Positions 26,749 through 37,442 of a stretch of DNA of 64,000 nucleotides are shown here, one piece after another. The notes beneath the pieces are model-generated. The model saw only the letters and a program-made list of their open reading frames with translations. It did not search any database and was not told the origin of the DNA. A program made the translations under genes and the position numbers. Source of the stretch: Nautilus pompilius (taxonomy: Eukaryota; Mollusca; Cephalopoda; Nautilida; Nautilidae); NCBI GenBank assembly GCA_018389105.1, contig JACATO010001073.1, positions 50,001 to 114,000 on the forward strand. The letters are read 5' to 3'. How positions within the stretch are numbered: the stretch's first letter is position 1; every line of letters starts with the position of its first letter.

Positions 26749-28660
26749 CTGAGAAAAGTGGGGGGGGGCCCTTATGTTAGGGATACGAGAGGCGCGTCTT
26801 ACCGTAGCATGCGACATCTTTGCTGGTCCAAGCGAAAGGTGGCATCGTATACATCGTCCGTCTCTTTCTGGCTCCACAGTCTCGCAGCAACAGCTGAAGC
26901 TGGAGGCCTGAAAAAGTGAAAGTAAAAAAGCCCAATCAGGAAAGATGTAGAACAAGTCACGTGGGCAGAGTGCGCCCCCACCAAAAAATAAGGGGGGGGA
27001 GATAACGGGGCAGTCTTTAAACATCCACGTGAAAGAGACGGCTCCCCCCCCCCAGTGAATTGGTCCAGGAGGAGATAATCACCGGGAATCGGATCGGGCA
27101 ACACGAGGTTTTCTCCAATCTCCTCTCCCCCCCCACCCAACAGCAGGTGACTCTCGCTGCGCTGTGTTCACCTGCGGAGGTGTAACCTGGCGACGGGCGG
27201 TTCGCTTGTGTTCGGGCTGCCGCAGAAACAGACGAGGGGCCACCGGGGCTGAACCGATCCGATGGCCCGCACGTCTACTACCCACCAGAGTCGGGGCCGG
27301 ACATTGGTGGTGGAATCCACAAACCCTGACCACAGGCAGGCTTCTCCTCCGCCCAGCATCAGCTTCTCCTCTTCTGGGGGGTCTTTAAATAAAGAATTTA
27401 CATCACCTCTCTCTCTCTCTCTCTCGCGTAATTTGCCACCCGACTGCGACTTTTTTTTTGCTTCTACAGGTATATATTTTTCGTTGTAGCACAAAAATGC
27501 TGAGTAGCTGAGCCAATGTAAGGGAGACAACCCGGGCTAATTACACGCAGCTACCTATGATCGACGTCATATGGTTTGACCTTTGGGTCGAAAGGGTGAA
27601 AAACGGATGATGTTAAACCCAATTAGAATATTAAAATTGCGATTATTTCCCATATTTAAACGTTCAGAACTAACATGTTTTGGAGACGTGTTTTGTTAAA
27701 ACTTCACAATCTTTACGGTACATGATAGACCATCCTAATAGTAGCGCAGGGCGCGGCATATGAGCCGGAGTATTTTCGGTACTCGATAGACCATCCTAAT
27801 AGTAGCGCAGGGCGCGGCATATGAGTCGGAGTATTTTCGGTACATGATAGACCAACCTAATAGTAGCGCAGGGCGCGGCATATGAGCCGGAGTATTTTCG
27901 GTACATGATAGACCATCCTAATAGTAGCGCAGGGCGCGGAATATCAGCCGGAGTATTTTCGGTACTTGATAGACCAACCTAATAGTAGCGCAGGGCGCGG
28001 AATATGAGCCGGAGTATTTTCGGTACTTGATAGACCAACCTAATAGTAGCGCAGGGCGCGGAATATGAGCCGGAGTATTTTCGGTACTTGATAGACCATC
28101 CTAATAATGGCAGAGGGCGCGGAATATCAGCCGGAGTATTTTCGGTACTTGATAGACCAACCTAATAGTAGCGCAGGGCGCGGAATATGAGCCGGAGTAT
28201 TTTCGGTACTTGATAGACCAACCTAATAGTAGCGCAGGGCGCGGCATATGAGCCGGAGTATTTTCGGTACTTGATAGACCATCCTAATAATGGCAGAGGG
28301 CGCGGAATATCAGCCGGAGTATTTTCGGTACTTGATAGACCAACCTAATAGTAGCGCAGGGCGCGGAATATGAGCCGGAGTATTTTCGGTACTTGATAGA
28401 CCATCCTAATAGTAGCGCAGGGTGTGGCAATACGGGCTGAATTTTCTTTCCAGTTTAAGCTTACTCGTAAAGTTAGAGGGTTCGCAACTGTAGAGATTTT
28501 TCCACTCCGGACCATAATTGATGTACTTGAGATACCAGCAGGACGAAAGAATAATCTGGTACCCTTTCTCTACCACCATCCGCGAATAGTTCTGCCAACT
28601 GTCAAAGACGTCCCACAACGCGGTGTCCTTCCAGATCTGTATCACCGTGTCCTCCTTGGG
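26676..28660 (-). CDS. GH20 beta-hexosaminidase subunit, last four exons
   Basis: Exons, in transcript order: 28660-28465, 27382-27286, 26907-26803 and 26748-26676 (TAA), giving 156 residues with matching phases and GT-AG junctions. They correspond to the C-terminal end of the GH20 barrel of lysosomal hexosaminidases (HEXA/HEXB), which remove terminal GlcNAc or GalNAc. Recognisable segments are DTVIQIWKD, the CWYLKYINYGPEW loop, GGGEACLW, RPRLWPPASAVAARLWS and a terminal Cys pair like the C-terminal disulfide of the family. NYS and NFT are possible N-glycosylation sites. At the loop position that is Asp452-Leu453 in HEXB and Asn423-Arg424 in HEXA this protein has Lys-Tyr. The Glu after the active-site Trp (WGEYVD in human) is Gly here. 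The catalytic Asp-Glu exon and everything upstream were not found, so this is a partial model; it could be a gene with distant 5' exons or a fragment. Confidence 0.85.
26803..26907 (-). CDS. Hexosaminidase exon with ASAVAARLWS motif
   Basis: Acceptor CTTTTTCAG, donor GTAAGA. Codes for the conserved ASAVAARLWS helix and the QQRCRML segment. Confidence 0.85.
27286..27382 (-). CDS. Hexosaminidase exon with GGEACLW motif
   Basis: Acceptor TTTAAAG, donor GTGGGT. The split Trp codon of RLW joins it to the next exon. The active-site Trp of ACLW is kept; the following Gly-Glu is Ser-Gly. Confidence 0.85.
27717..28432. repeat. 61-bp minisatellite, about 11.7 copies
   Basis: Units of 61 bp, from GGTACTTGATAGACC through AATAGTAGCGCAGGGCGCGG to GAGTATTTTC. 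Variants are shared between neighbours (CCATCC/CCAACC, CATATGAG/AATATCAG). The array lies inside the hexosaminidase intron and ends about 30 bp before the donor of the 28465-28660 exon on the minus strand. Confidence 0.95.
28465..28660 (-). CDS. Hexosaminidase exon (fourth from end)
   Basis: Acceptor CAATTCCAG, donor GTAAGC, ending in phase 1. Codes for the WKD strand and the WYL substrate-binding loop. Confidence 0.85.
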
Positions 28661-29464
28661 CTGGAATTGTAAGGATGACCGTTCGGAAGAATCAGCCCGA
28701 CGGCAAAACAAACTTTAGGATATTCAGCAGCAGTTTACCGTGAGTGGAACGAGTCCATCAAACCTCGGACAGACAAACCTCTTGCCCTCCGACCTACAGC
28801 CACCTCTGCCTCCACCAACCACCCTCTGAGGCAGCAGCAACAGCATCTAAGGATCGCACAAGTAGCATCTGTAGCCGTCTAGTCCACTTACACAGGACGT
28901 AGATATCAAAAGAAAGGGGAGGCCAAGCAAAATGACCCTAAACCCTCCACCCTCCCGACGGATTATTTCTACGTCCCCGACCTTGTCCACCCATCTCTTC
29001 TCAACATCTGATGAATATCGAAACTCAAGCATAACTGTCAGGCACAAAGCGTCAGTAGATAAGACAGGCTATTGTTGTTGTTGTTCTTTGTTTGGCGCTG
29101 TTGCAGAAACTGGAAAAGACGAGTGAACAAAAAAAAGAGAGAGAGAGAAGATTGATCGCTGTTTGTTTTAAAAAATAAATCACATACACAACACAATTCA
29201 CAATTTTCTCCTTGCATTTTCCCCGAAATGAATAGCGACGCCATCTTTTTCCAGCTGTTTTACAAGAATCGCTATCTCCTTTCCTCGGACTCCAACTCCT
29301 TTTTTTCTTCTTCCTTTGCATTACAGATCACCGACTCTGTCACCTCGTTTGTTTTATTCAGTGTGGGGCGCTGTCATAATATACATACATTGCTAATTTA
29401 TTTTTTCTTTTCGTTTTCCAAAAAATTAGAGGAGGAAGCCTTGGTTCATGGAAGGTAACTCATG
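28661..29464. other. Unassigned segment upstream of hexosaminidase exons
   Basis: Further GH20 exons should lie here on the minus strand if the gene were compact, but I see no catalytic GGDE-type or FDTPGHT-type coding segment. A minus-strand frame near 28847-29047 has a hydrophobic signal-like stretch, but it lacks a supported exon junction. A stretch near 28722-28760 resembles one near 36737-36775, which suggests a dispersed repeat. Confidence 0.4.
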
Positions 29465-29530
29465 AGGTCATCTCTCTCTACATATATACTGACGTCGTAC
29501 TCCCTTCTCTCTCATATACTGACATCATAG

Positions 29531-29568
<38 letters not shown>

Positions 29569-30191
29569 ATATATATATATATACTCCCTTCTGTCTCTCT
29601 CTCTCTCCTCTCTCTCTCTCTATATATATATACTAACGCAATACCCCCTTCTCTCTTTCTCTCTCTCTCTATATATATATATACTAACGCAATACCCCCT
29701 TCTCTCTCTATATATATATATATATATCTATATACTAACGTAATACCTCCTTCTTTCTCTCTCTATATATATATACTAACGCAATACCCCCTTCTCTCTT
29801 TCTCTCTCTCTATATATATACTAACGCAATACCCCTTTTTTCTCTCTCTCTCTATATATGTCTCTCTCTATATATATACTGACATCATACTCCCTTCTGT
29901 CTCTCTCTCTATATATATACTAACGTAATACCCCCTTCTCTCTCTCTCTCGCTCTCTATATATATATATATATATCTATATACTAACGTAATACCTCCTT
30001 CTTTCTCTCTCTATATATATATATACTAACGCAATACCCCCTTCTCTCTTCTCTCTCTCTATATAGATACTAACGCAATACCCCTTTTTTCTCTCTCTCT
30101 CTATATATGTCTCTCTCTATATATATACTGACATCATACTCCCTTCTGTCTCTCTCTCTCTCTCTCTATATATATACTAACGTAATACCCC

Positions 30192-30232
<41 letters not shown>

Positions 30233-30348
30233 ATATATATATATATGTATATACTAACGTAATACCCCCTTCTCTCACTCTCTCATATATATATATATAT
30301 ATACTAACGCAATACCCCCTTCTCTCTCTATATATATATATACCCCCT

Positions 30349-30379
<31 letters not shown>

Positions 30380-30396
30380 CTAACGTAATACCCCCT

Positions 30397-30440
<44 letters not shown>

Positions 30441-30475
30441 CTAACGTAATACCCCCTTCTCTCTCTCTCTCTCTG
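29465..30475. repeat. Composite CT/TA array with TACTAACGTAATACC units
   Basis: Alternating (CT)n and (TA)n tracts separated by repeated linkers, mainly TACTAACGTAATACCCCCTT and ACTGACATCATACTCCCTT, with about 18-20 linkers in 1 kb. The linkers look like reverse-complement relatives of the CRE-containing units of the GA-rich arrays near 1.5 and 6.8 kb. Confidence 0.95.
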
Positions 30476-31309
30476 CGGCGTACCGACGTTTGGTTGGCGT
30501 TTGTTGGTTTGCTGTCATCCCCTCCCTCCGCCTACACCCTAAACCCGGAACACCTTTGAGGCCGGAAGTTACGGCCATCACGAAGATACCCGATGTCTTT
30601 TTTTTCAGATGTGGGAGAACCCTTCCTCTCTCCCCCCCCCCAAACCACCGACCGGCAGGCTGGTGATGGAGAGCGAGAATAAAACGTTGCGAGGCGTGGG
30701 AGGGAGGGGGTGGCGCCAGGAACCAGATCCATGTCCCGACTGAGATTCGACCCCCAGCTGTCCAGCGGGTAGCCAGTGGATGAGGAAGCGGCACCCTACT
30801 AACACGTGACTGGGATGGGGGAACCAAAAGGAAGTGTTAAAGGGAGATAAGTAAACAGTACCACTACTAAGAACAACAACAACAACAGTGATCAACAGAA
30901 GTGATTTAACACCCGGAAAAACCTTATCGATAAACCTGCCCAAAAACACACAAACTGGAACAAGGCAATTGATATTTACAACAACAACAACAACAACAAC
31001 TTCAAGGGAGATAATCGAGATCAGGAAAAAAAAACGACTTTGGTTTCCGCATTATACAGGGATTTAAACCAGATCTTCACGCGCAGGATCGGACCCCGCT
31101 TAAAAGGTTTAACCCACAACGCAGGAGAGGAGGAGGAGGAGGAAGACGACGGCACCTGCGGATCGAAACGACCCCTCCGCCTCCCTCGTTTGAGGACTGC
31201 ACGGAGTTGCGTGTGTCCAACAATCTGTGCTCCCGAATCGATAAGTGACCCCGCCCCTGCCCCGCCCCCCCCCTCCCCGTGTTTGTCGGCCGCATCGTGG
31301 ATTTTCGCG
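30476..31309 (+). promoter_or_regulatory. GC-rich upstream region of BCL10-like gene
   Basis: G+C-rich DNA between the CT/TA array and the BCL10-like start codon. It contains (CAA)/(AAC) runs and C-rich tracts. Open frames here on both strands are biased by these repeats. A promoter is inferred from position and composition; no core element was pinned down. Confidence 0.4.
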
Positions 31310-31372
31310 ATGCAAGATCCCTCGAGATGCTTACCGGCGGACGAAGACATCCTGGCAGGTATAAAGAACCAC
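31310..31372 (+). CDS. BCL10: BCL10-like exon 1
   Basis: Residues 1-21, phase 0, donor GTAAGT. Confidence 0.8.
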
Positions 31373-33957
31373 GTAAGTCGTCGGTCGACCCCTCTCCCCC
31401 CCCCCAGGTTCGATCTGTTTCCCTACACCTTTTTCCTTAACTTTGCTGTCACTTTCGTCGAAGGTTCCCGAGGGAGTGGCCCCGATGATCTTAGAAGTAG
31501 GTCGAGCCAGGAGGGTTCTACTACACAGCTGCTGGCAGCACCTACTCCAATGCAATCGCAGATGCGGAAGTACCGTATATATATAAAGGGAAATAAGTTT
31601 CATCTCGAAATGATGAACGGTTTTAAATGCCCCTTATTCATTGTCCACGAATTTCTTTCCCTTTGTTGTAAATATTTCCATTTGTCATCTTCGCTTTATA
31701 GTGCAGCACTGTAGTCTTTTCTTTGCTTTTATCCGCCTGTAACTTGAGGCTGTGGAGGGGGAAAACGAGATTGAAGGATGAAAGAGATGGCTATGGGCAG
31801 ATAATATCAAGAACCGATTAGCAGTCACCGTTCTTGGCGTCCAAATATTAAAAAAAAAGAGAGAATGTTTTTGGATTAATCAACATAAGGAAAGACTACA
31901 GGAAATAGTGAACTAGTGGCTTCAGTCATGTACAGAAGTAGTTGTGTTATCGGATTTATTACAATGGGAGACAGACTTTGCTGCCTCTGAGTTTCTCTCT
32001 TCAATGTGATTTTCTTTTTATCTTTCTTGAACTTCATCTTTGCTATAGATTCTGGAAGAAGAGCGAGCCTTTCTGTGTCGATACCTGATTCCCAGCCGGC
32101 ATTATCCCTATCTGCGTTCGGTGCACATACTGTCGGAAGATGACTGTTGCGAAATCGACCATCAGATAACAAACCGACAAAAAGCGAACTACTTCATCGA
32201 CTTATTAAAGAAAAAGGGGCCAAAGGCATTTGACCATCTCTGCGAAGCTCTCCTTCAAGAGCGGACACAGATGTTCCTTTTGCAGAGACTGAACAAAAAC
32301 TATGAAGGGAAGAGGATTCACTTCAATGGTAAGTTGGGGGTATTACAAATAGGCTCTTGAGAGCTTGTTCGAAATTATTTCCTTTTTTATGGATAGAGAG
32401 TGAGCATTTAATTCTAAGCTATTTTAAGAATTCAGCAGCTTTTTTTCTGTTTTGAGGAAAATCAAAGATACTAAGTTTCTGTGGGTGGGCTGATAACCTG
32501 CATACATTATTGCCAGGCAGATCCTGCAATATTTACCCATTTACTCAAGGTCATATAGTGTGTGGCCATGCTAAAGATCTCAGCATTTCCTGTGGATGGT
32601 CACTGCTGCAGCAAGGCAACTTGGAAGCCTTCAGCAGTGACACCAAAACAAGTGTGCACCACTACTTTTTGTGTCAACACTCGTTATTGGGATTCTCTTG
32701 CTGGTATTGAGGGTTGTGTAGCGTGTAAAGAACCACTTCTCTTCCAGTAGGAATAAAATGTTTTGACAGTTCTGGTGAGAGGATATGTCTGAGTACGGGC
32801 AGCAAGTGCTCTTCAAAACAGTGCAAGACCATGAACCCCAATGTCTTTAGCTTGGGGAAGCATCCTGACTGTAATCTGGTGGTGGAAAGGTAGAAATGGT
32901 GTTTTTTAAAGAATGTTTTAATACTGACAGGTATATTTACATTCTAGAGACACATTTCCTACCATTTTACCTACAAGGCATGTTGAGATTTAAAGCCTCT
33001 TGGATGGCACTACATGTCATGCTGCTTGTGACTAGTCCACAAAAAGAGTATTTAACACCTTCCCTGGTTGCTTCAAAGCCTAGACACAGGTCTCTTTGAA
33101 CACCTGGACCTAACCATCCACATCTCACCAATATGATGTGGGATGGAAGGAAGCTGTCACATGGATATTGGCCCAGGCTGTGATGTAAAATCTCGCTCTT
33201 GTCTTTACTTGTCATTTCCCAAACTAGTGCATTGTAAAAGCAGGTTTTCAAAATTATGACAGGGCACTGTATCATGTTACACGTCTTGACCATACAAATG
33301 TGTTTACTATATGTAATTCTAGATGCTAGAAATGTCCATTTCAGAACTATTGTAATAAAAAGAAGTTACATGGGCAACTGACTTCAGTAGTTATGTTGGA
33401 TATTTTTATTTCCGATGGAAGCATGTGACTGTAAGATTAGATCATCTGCAACATTTATTGCTAAGATGCATTCTGAGGAATTTGTTACAGCAACATTAAT
33501 CCTAAATGAACAGAGATGAGGCTGTAAACAATGGTCAAAGGTTATGCTGTTGATTATAGTTATCTATACATTTGATCAGGAATTACTGGTCTGTAACAAC
33601 CAACCCTGATCTACCTTACTGTCATAATTCCTTGCAGCCAAGCCAAAAAATAATTAATCAGTTTGCTTGATAGAAGTATATACTAGTCTCACCCCCCCAC
33701 TTTTCACAGAGCAATTTTAAAGTGCAAAAATTTGGGTCTTTCTAACAAAGACTGAGAAGCATGTTGCTTGGTTGTGTGTGTGTCTGTCTTGACAAACATT
33801 TTAGAGATAACATCTTTTTTTGTCTTCCACAGCACTTTGCAATAAAAGCAGGGAGAAAAGCTACATCTCTGTGCTGGAGGTTGGCACAGTGGATGACCTT
33901 CCATCTAGTGCGCAAAAGAAAGTCCCAGTAATGGAGAGCCAGGGTGGAGACAGTTAG
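31310..33957 (+). CDS. BCL10: BCL10-like CARD adaptor protein
   Basis: Exons 31310-31372, 32049-32328 and 33833-33957 (TAG), 155 residues, with matching phases and GT-AG junctions. BCL10 is a cytoplasmic adaptor whose CARD polymerises downstream of CARD9/CARMA-type proteins and recruits MALT1 in NF-kB signalling. The CARD covers about residues 20-106. It keeps the family pattern in the CRYLIPSRHYPYLRSVHIL segment, the DDCCEI turn, an ANYFIDLL helix and the ERTQMFLLQRLN end. Exon 3 codes for SVLEVGTVDD, matching the VLEVG motif in the human BCL10 tail, which is strong evidence for BCL10 rather than another CARD protein. Human BCL10 is 233 residues, so the Ser/Thr-rich tail is much shorter here. 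The start at 31310 matches the usual short stretch before the CARD; the frame is open upstream, so a longer N-terminus is not excluded. A possible AATAAA signal lies at 34572-34577. Confidence 0.85.
32049..32328 (+). CDS. BCL10: BCL10-like exon 2 (CARD)
   Basis: Acceptor TGCTATAG, donor GTAAGT; residues 22-114, ending in phase 1. It carries essentially the whole CARD. Confidence 0.9.
33833..33957 (+). CDS. BCL10: BCL10-like exon 3 (tail)
   Basis: Acceptor GTCTTCCACAG after a pyrimidine tract; residues 115-155 and TAG. It contains the VLEVG tail motif. Confidence 0.8.
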
Positions 33958-36900
33958 TTGTCTGATGCCAAACCGACCACCAGCAGTGTGAATATTCCAT
34001 CTCAGGTAGCACAGCACCTGCTTTCTATAAGCTTTGGTACTGACGTTGTTATTTATTGCTGATTCTTTTAAGATTGATAATACCAGTCAGAAAAAGGGTT
34101 GATTGGATAAATGAAGTTCCAATCAAGAAAGTATCAACAGTTAAAAGCTGATTATTGTAACTAAAATTAGAGGTTGATTATATAACACAATTTAATGCCT
34201 TTCTAATAGCTTGGTATCCTAGCAATATCATCATGCATGTTTTTTTTTTTATCATTGTTCTGCATCATTGATGTTGCTTTTGTAGCTTGGTCATCTTCTA
34301 AACCAGGAGTGGGTAGGCGTTTTCTTCCGCTCATCACAAGAGCCATTACATAGCTGTGTAAGGTTTAGCTTTCAGTTTTCAATCTACTTGAGTCATTGAA
34401 TAACTGTGTAACTTGGGTATGTCAGTTCCAGTCATGCATAATCCTTCAGTATCCATCCTATACTCAGTGGACCCATCCCTGTTCTAAATGATGCTTCTCC
34501 AGAGATAGCCTGCACATTCTCTGTGACATTTATAATACAAAAAATGTTATTATGATTCTGAAATGTGTGCAAATAAACTAACTCATCTTGGATGAACTAT
34601 ATTTGTTTGGAAAATTTAAATGCGGAGAAAGGAAGACCTAACGAGTAGTTAAGCTGCAAGGAAAAACAGCTGTAATACCAGGAAAATAGCTCACTTCTTG
34701 GGGGAAAGCAGATGCAGAATCTCGTGTGTAAATCATCTAATAATCCAAGTGACAGCACTAACCCATGCTTCTGATCCATCTCAGCTTTATGTATGCTGAG
34801 TCAAATGCAGCTCAAGCATCTACCAAACTCCCCTGTGCCTGATTGTATTGTCAGTGATCAAAAGTGGATTATGGATCACATGCATCAGAGCCAGTGTTGC
34901 AAGAATTATTATTGTGGCTCCTGGAGAATTGCATTGGTTCCTGAATTGCCATTATAGTAGTTAGAACTTGAGGGGCCACAACCAGCAGCACCAGAAACCA
35001 GTTTCAGACCTTTGCATCATAGTTTCAACAAGCAAACTTCTGCTTCTGCCTGGGTTTGATGTTTGAGTTTCTTTTAATCATCTTTGTCCTTCTCTCACTA
35101 GTAAATTAAAGACAAAGACATGTCCCACCTACAGCATCTAATTTACATCAAAGGCAGTTTTAAAGTTACATAAGGATGATCCACAGTATGCTAAGTTGCA
35201 TGTTTGAACCTGAAGATGATAGCAGAACTGATAGTGAAGCTATGAAAAAAATGGCCGCCTCTGGAAAAATTTTTTCTTTTGAGATCATCCAGAAAGATTT
35301 CCCTTTCACCGAATGAGTTATCTCTTTATTGTGTATTAAATTTTTTTTTTAACACTGGTCATTCGTGTGTTTGAAAAGATTTTGAGAATACCCTATTTTG
35401 TATTTGCTTGTTCCCTTTTTAGAGAGAGTAGAAGTCCTTTGCTTTTTTTAAAATAGTTTTCTTCTTATGATCACTTTAGTTCTATAAAACTTTGAACTCT
35501 AGGATCTGAACTTTGAAAGGTGAAAATGTGAAACACACAGCTGGCATTGTATATATTAGAACCTCCAGACATCTTGGCTAATGAGTGATCCACTGGTAGT
35601 GGACATGGACCTAATCATGAGAGATTTTTGGATTAAAAATTGGCTATTTTTTCTGTTGAAATACATGGATGACCAATTTAGATCCTATTTTAGAACACTG
35701 CAAATTAATAGTTGGTTTATAATACACAAGCATATCTATAATCTGTATATAGTGATTCTACTTCAGATTGGATTTACTGAAAAATATTTGTCTTCCATTT
35801 ATGGTGGAAGAATGGTATACTGTTGCTTTTTGTTTTTTTTTTTCATTTTTAAATGTATTTCCAGCATCTGACTTGTCTCCTTTTATAGTTCTTTATTAAC
35901 ATAAGAAAAATAAACATGATGGTACTAGGGATACACAAATGAAATCTGGCTAGATACCATACTGGCGATACCATTTCAGCTGGGTTTCACTTGAATCACC
36001 CTGGTACTTTCACTGATGCAAAAGCATCCAATGTATGCTCGCCTGCTTTATTTTAAAACTTTTTTTTTGACTAATTACAAGATATGGATACACAAGCTGT
36101 TTCACTAAGGATTCAATATGTTAAATTTTTAGGAAAACTTCATGCACTGGCTTTTCATGGATAAAATTGTAGCCTCAACAGCTGTATAGAAATTATAGGT
36201 AACTTTCACTAGCTTTGCATAATAATGATGACAATGTATCTTTCACCACATTTTAATAAAGGAGAACCCAAGTTGAATTTTAACAACAAAAAAAGCATGT
36301 TAACAAAGGCATGATTGATAATAATCAAACAGGAAACACTCATAAAGGAGTATTGATCTAATCAGCAAAAAACTGCAGTAACTTTGAACATTTTCCTAGG
36401 CTGATAATTAGCCTAGCTAGGTTTGAAAACTACTGATTTTTTTTTTTTTTCAATCTTTACTATTAATTATACTACTGCAACTGTATTTTTTGAGAAAGAG
36501 CTGTGATTGCCCTTGTATCTCTTTTCAGTTGCTGGTCTGCATTTTCGTTCCTATACAGTAAACATTGTGATAGACTTCAACAGCAGCACCTCTCAGGAGT
36601 TTCTTATTCCAATGGTTGTGTTCCCCTTTTGCCTATTTAAGTAAGTTGCAGTCCTGTGGACCTGAATCCTTCTCTCTGCCATAGAATTAATGTATACTTA
36701 CAGTACAACTGCAGGATATGCTTTACATTAAAGATGGCAGCAGTTTTCCGTGAGTAGAACAAGTCCAACAATAACAAAAGAAAGTTGTCATCCGTTTGAA
36801 AATAAAGTTTGCAGAATATTTATTTGCAGGCAAAATGAATGAATGAATGAAAACTATAGCTAACCAATATTATGTGAAAAGGTAAAATATATATATATAT

Positions 36901-37364
36901 ATATATATATCTATATAATGTGATATTCAATAAAAGACGGAAATGCTTGAAAGTTTGTTTTTTTACATAGGGCACAAAGAATAGTGAATGTTTTCCATTA
37001 CTGCTGACAATATTCAGAATGAAGTTACAGTCTAACTACTACCAACTACTACTATATGCCCATCACTAGAAAATATGTTAATGCGAACAAAGCGTAAAAC
37101 CCAGAGTCTTGGTCAGATCAGTCAAGATCAATTATACATAATGAGAAATACAGGTGCAGTTGCAAACAAGTGTAATTCATCACACATTAAGATTTTTTCT
37201 TCTCCATTCTGTAACTGTCCCCAGTAAATATTGGAAGTATCCATGTGAAATCTGCCAGTATTTAAAAAAAAAAACAAAACAACAAACTCCTTGGAGCTGC
37301 TTTCTGCTGGCTTAAGCACGTTAGTTCCATTTACAAACTGTACCTAGGTGCTTGTCCTTGGTAT
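33958..37364. other. Intergenic between BCL10-like gene and SSNA1
   Basis: AT-rich DNA holding the presumed 3' UTRs of the two convergent genes, a (TA)n run at about 36886-36912, a possible SSNA1 polyadenylation signal (minus-strand AATAAA at 36819-36824), and one exon-like segment at 36529-36640 with good splice sites but no recognised product. No other gene was seen. Confidence 0.5.
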
Positions 37365-37442
37365 TCAACTGACAGGACCTTCTTTCAAGTTCTGCGATTC
37401 TCGTTTTAAGACATTTAACAAGGTCTGTGAACTCTCTAATAT
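37365..37442 (-). CDS. SSNA1: SSNA1 exon 3
   Basis: Acceptor CTCTTTACAG; residues 85-109 and TGA, phase 0. Matches the SSQTLL/VLKRE tail of the family. Confidence 0.93.
   Translation of the reverse strand: MLESSQTLLNVLKRESQNLKEGPVS

Noticed and set aside
27717-28432. CRISPR-like or integron-like array
   Set aside because: A plain 61-bp tandem repeat inside an intron; no spacers.
28847-29047. Possible signal-peptide exon on the minus strand
   Set aside because: The hydrophobic stretch followed by Cys residues is suggestive, but no phase-matched exon could be joined to it.
31040-31309. In-frame N-terminal extension of the BCL10-like protein
   Set aside because: Low-complexity Glu/Pro-rich sequence without homology; the Met at 31310 matches the usual short N-terminus before the CARD. 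It is not fully excluded.
33742-34017. 91-codon minus-strand frame opposite BCL10-like exon 3
   Set aside because: Antisense shadow of a supported coding exon, with no recognised domain.
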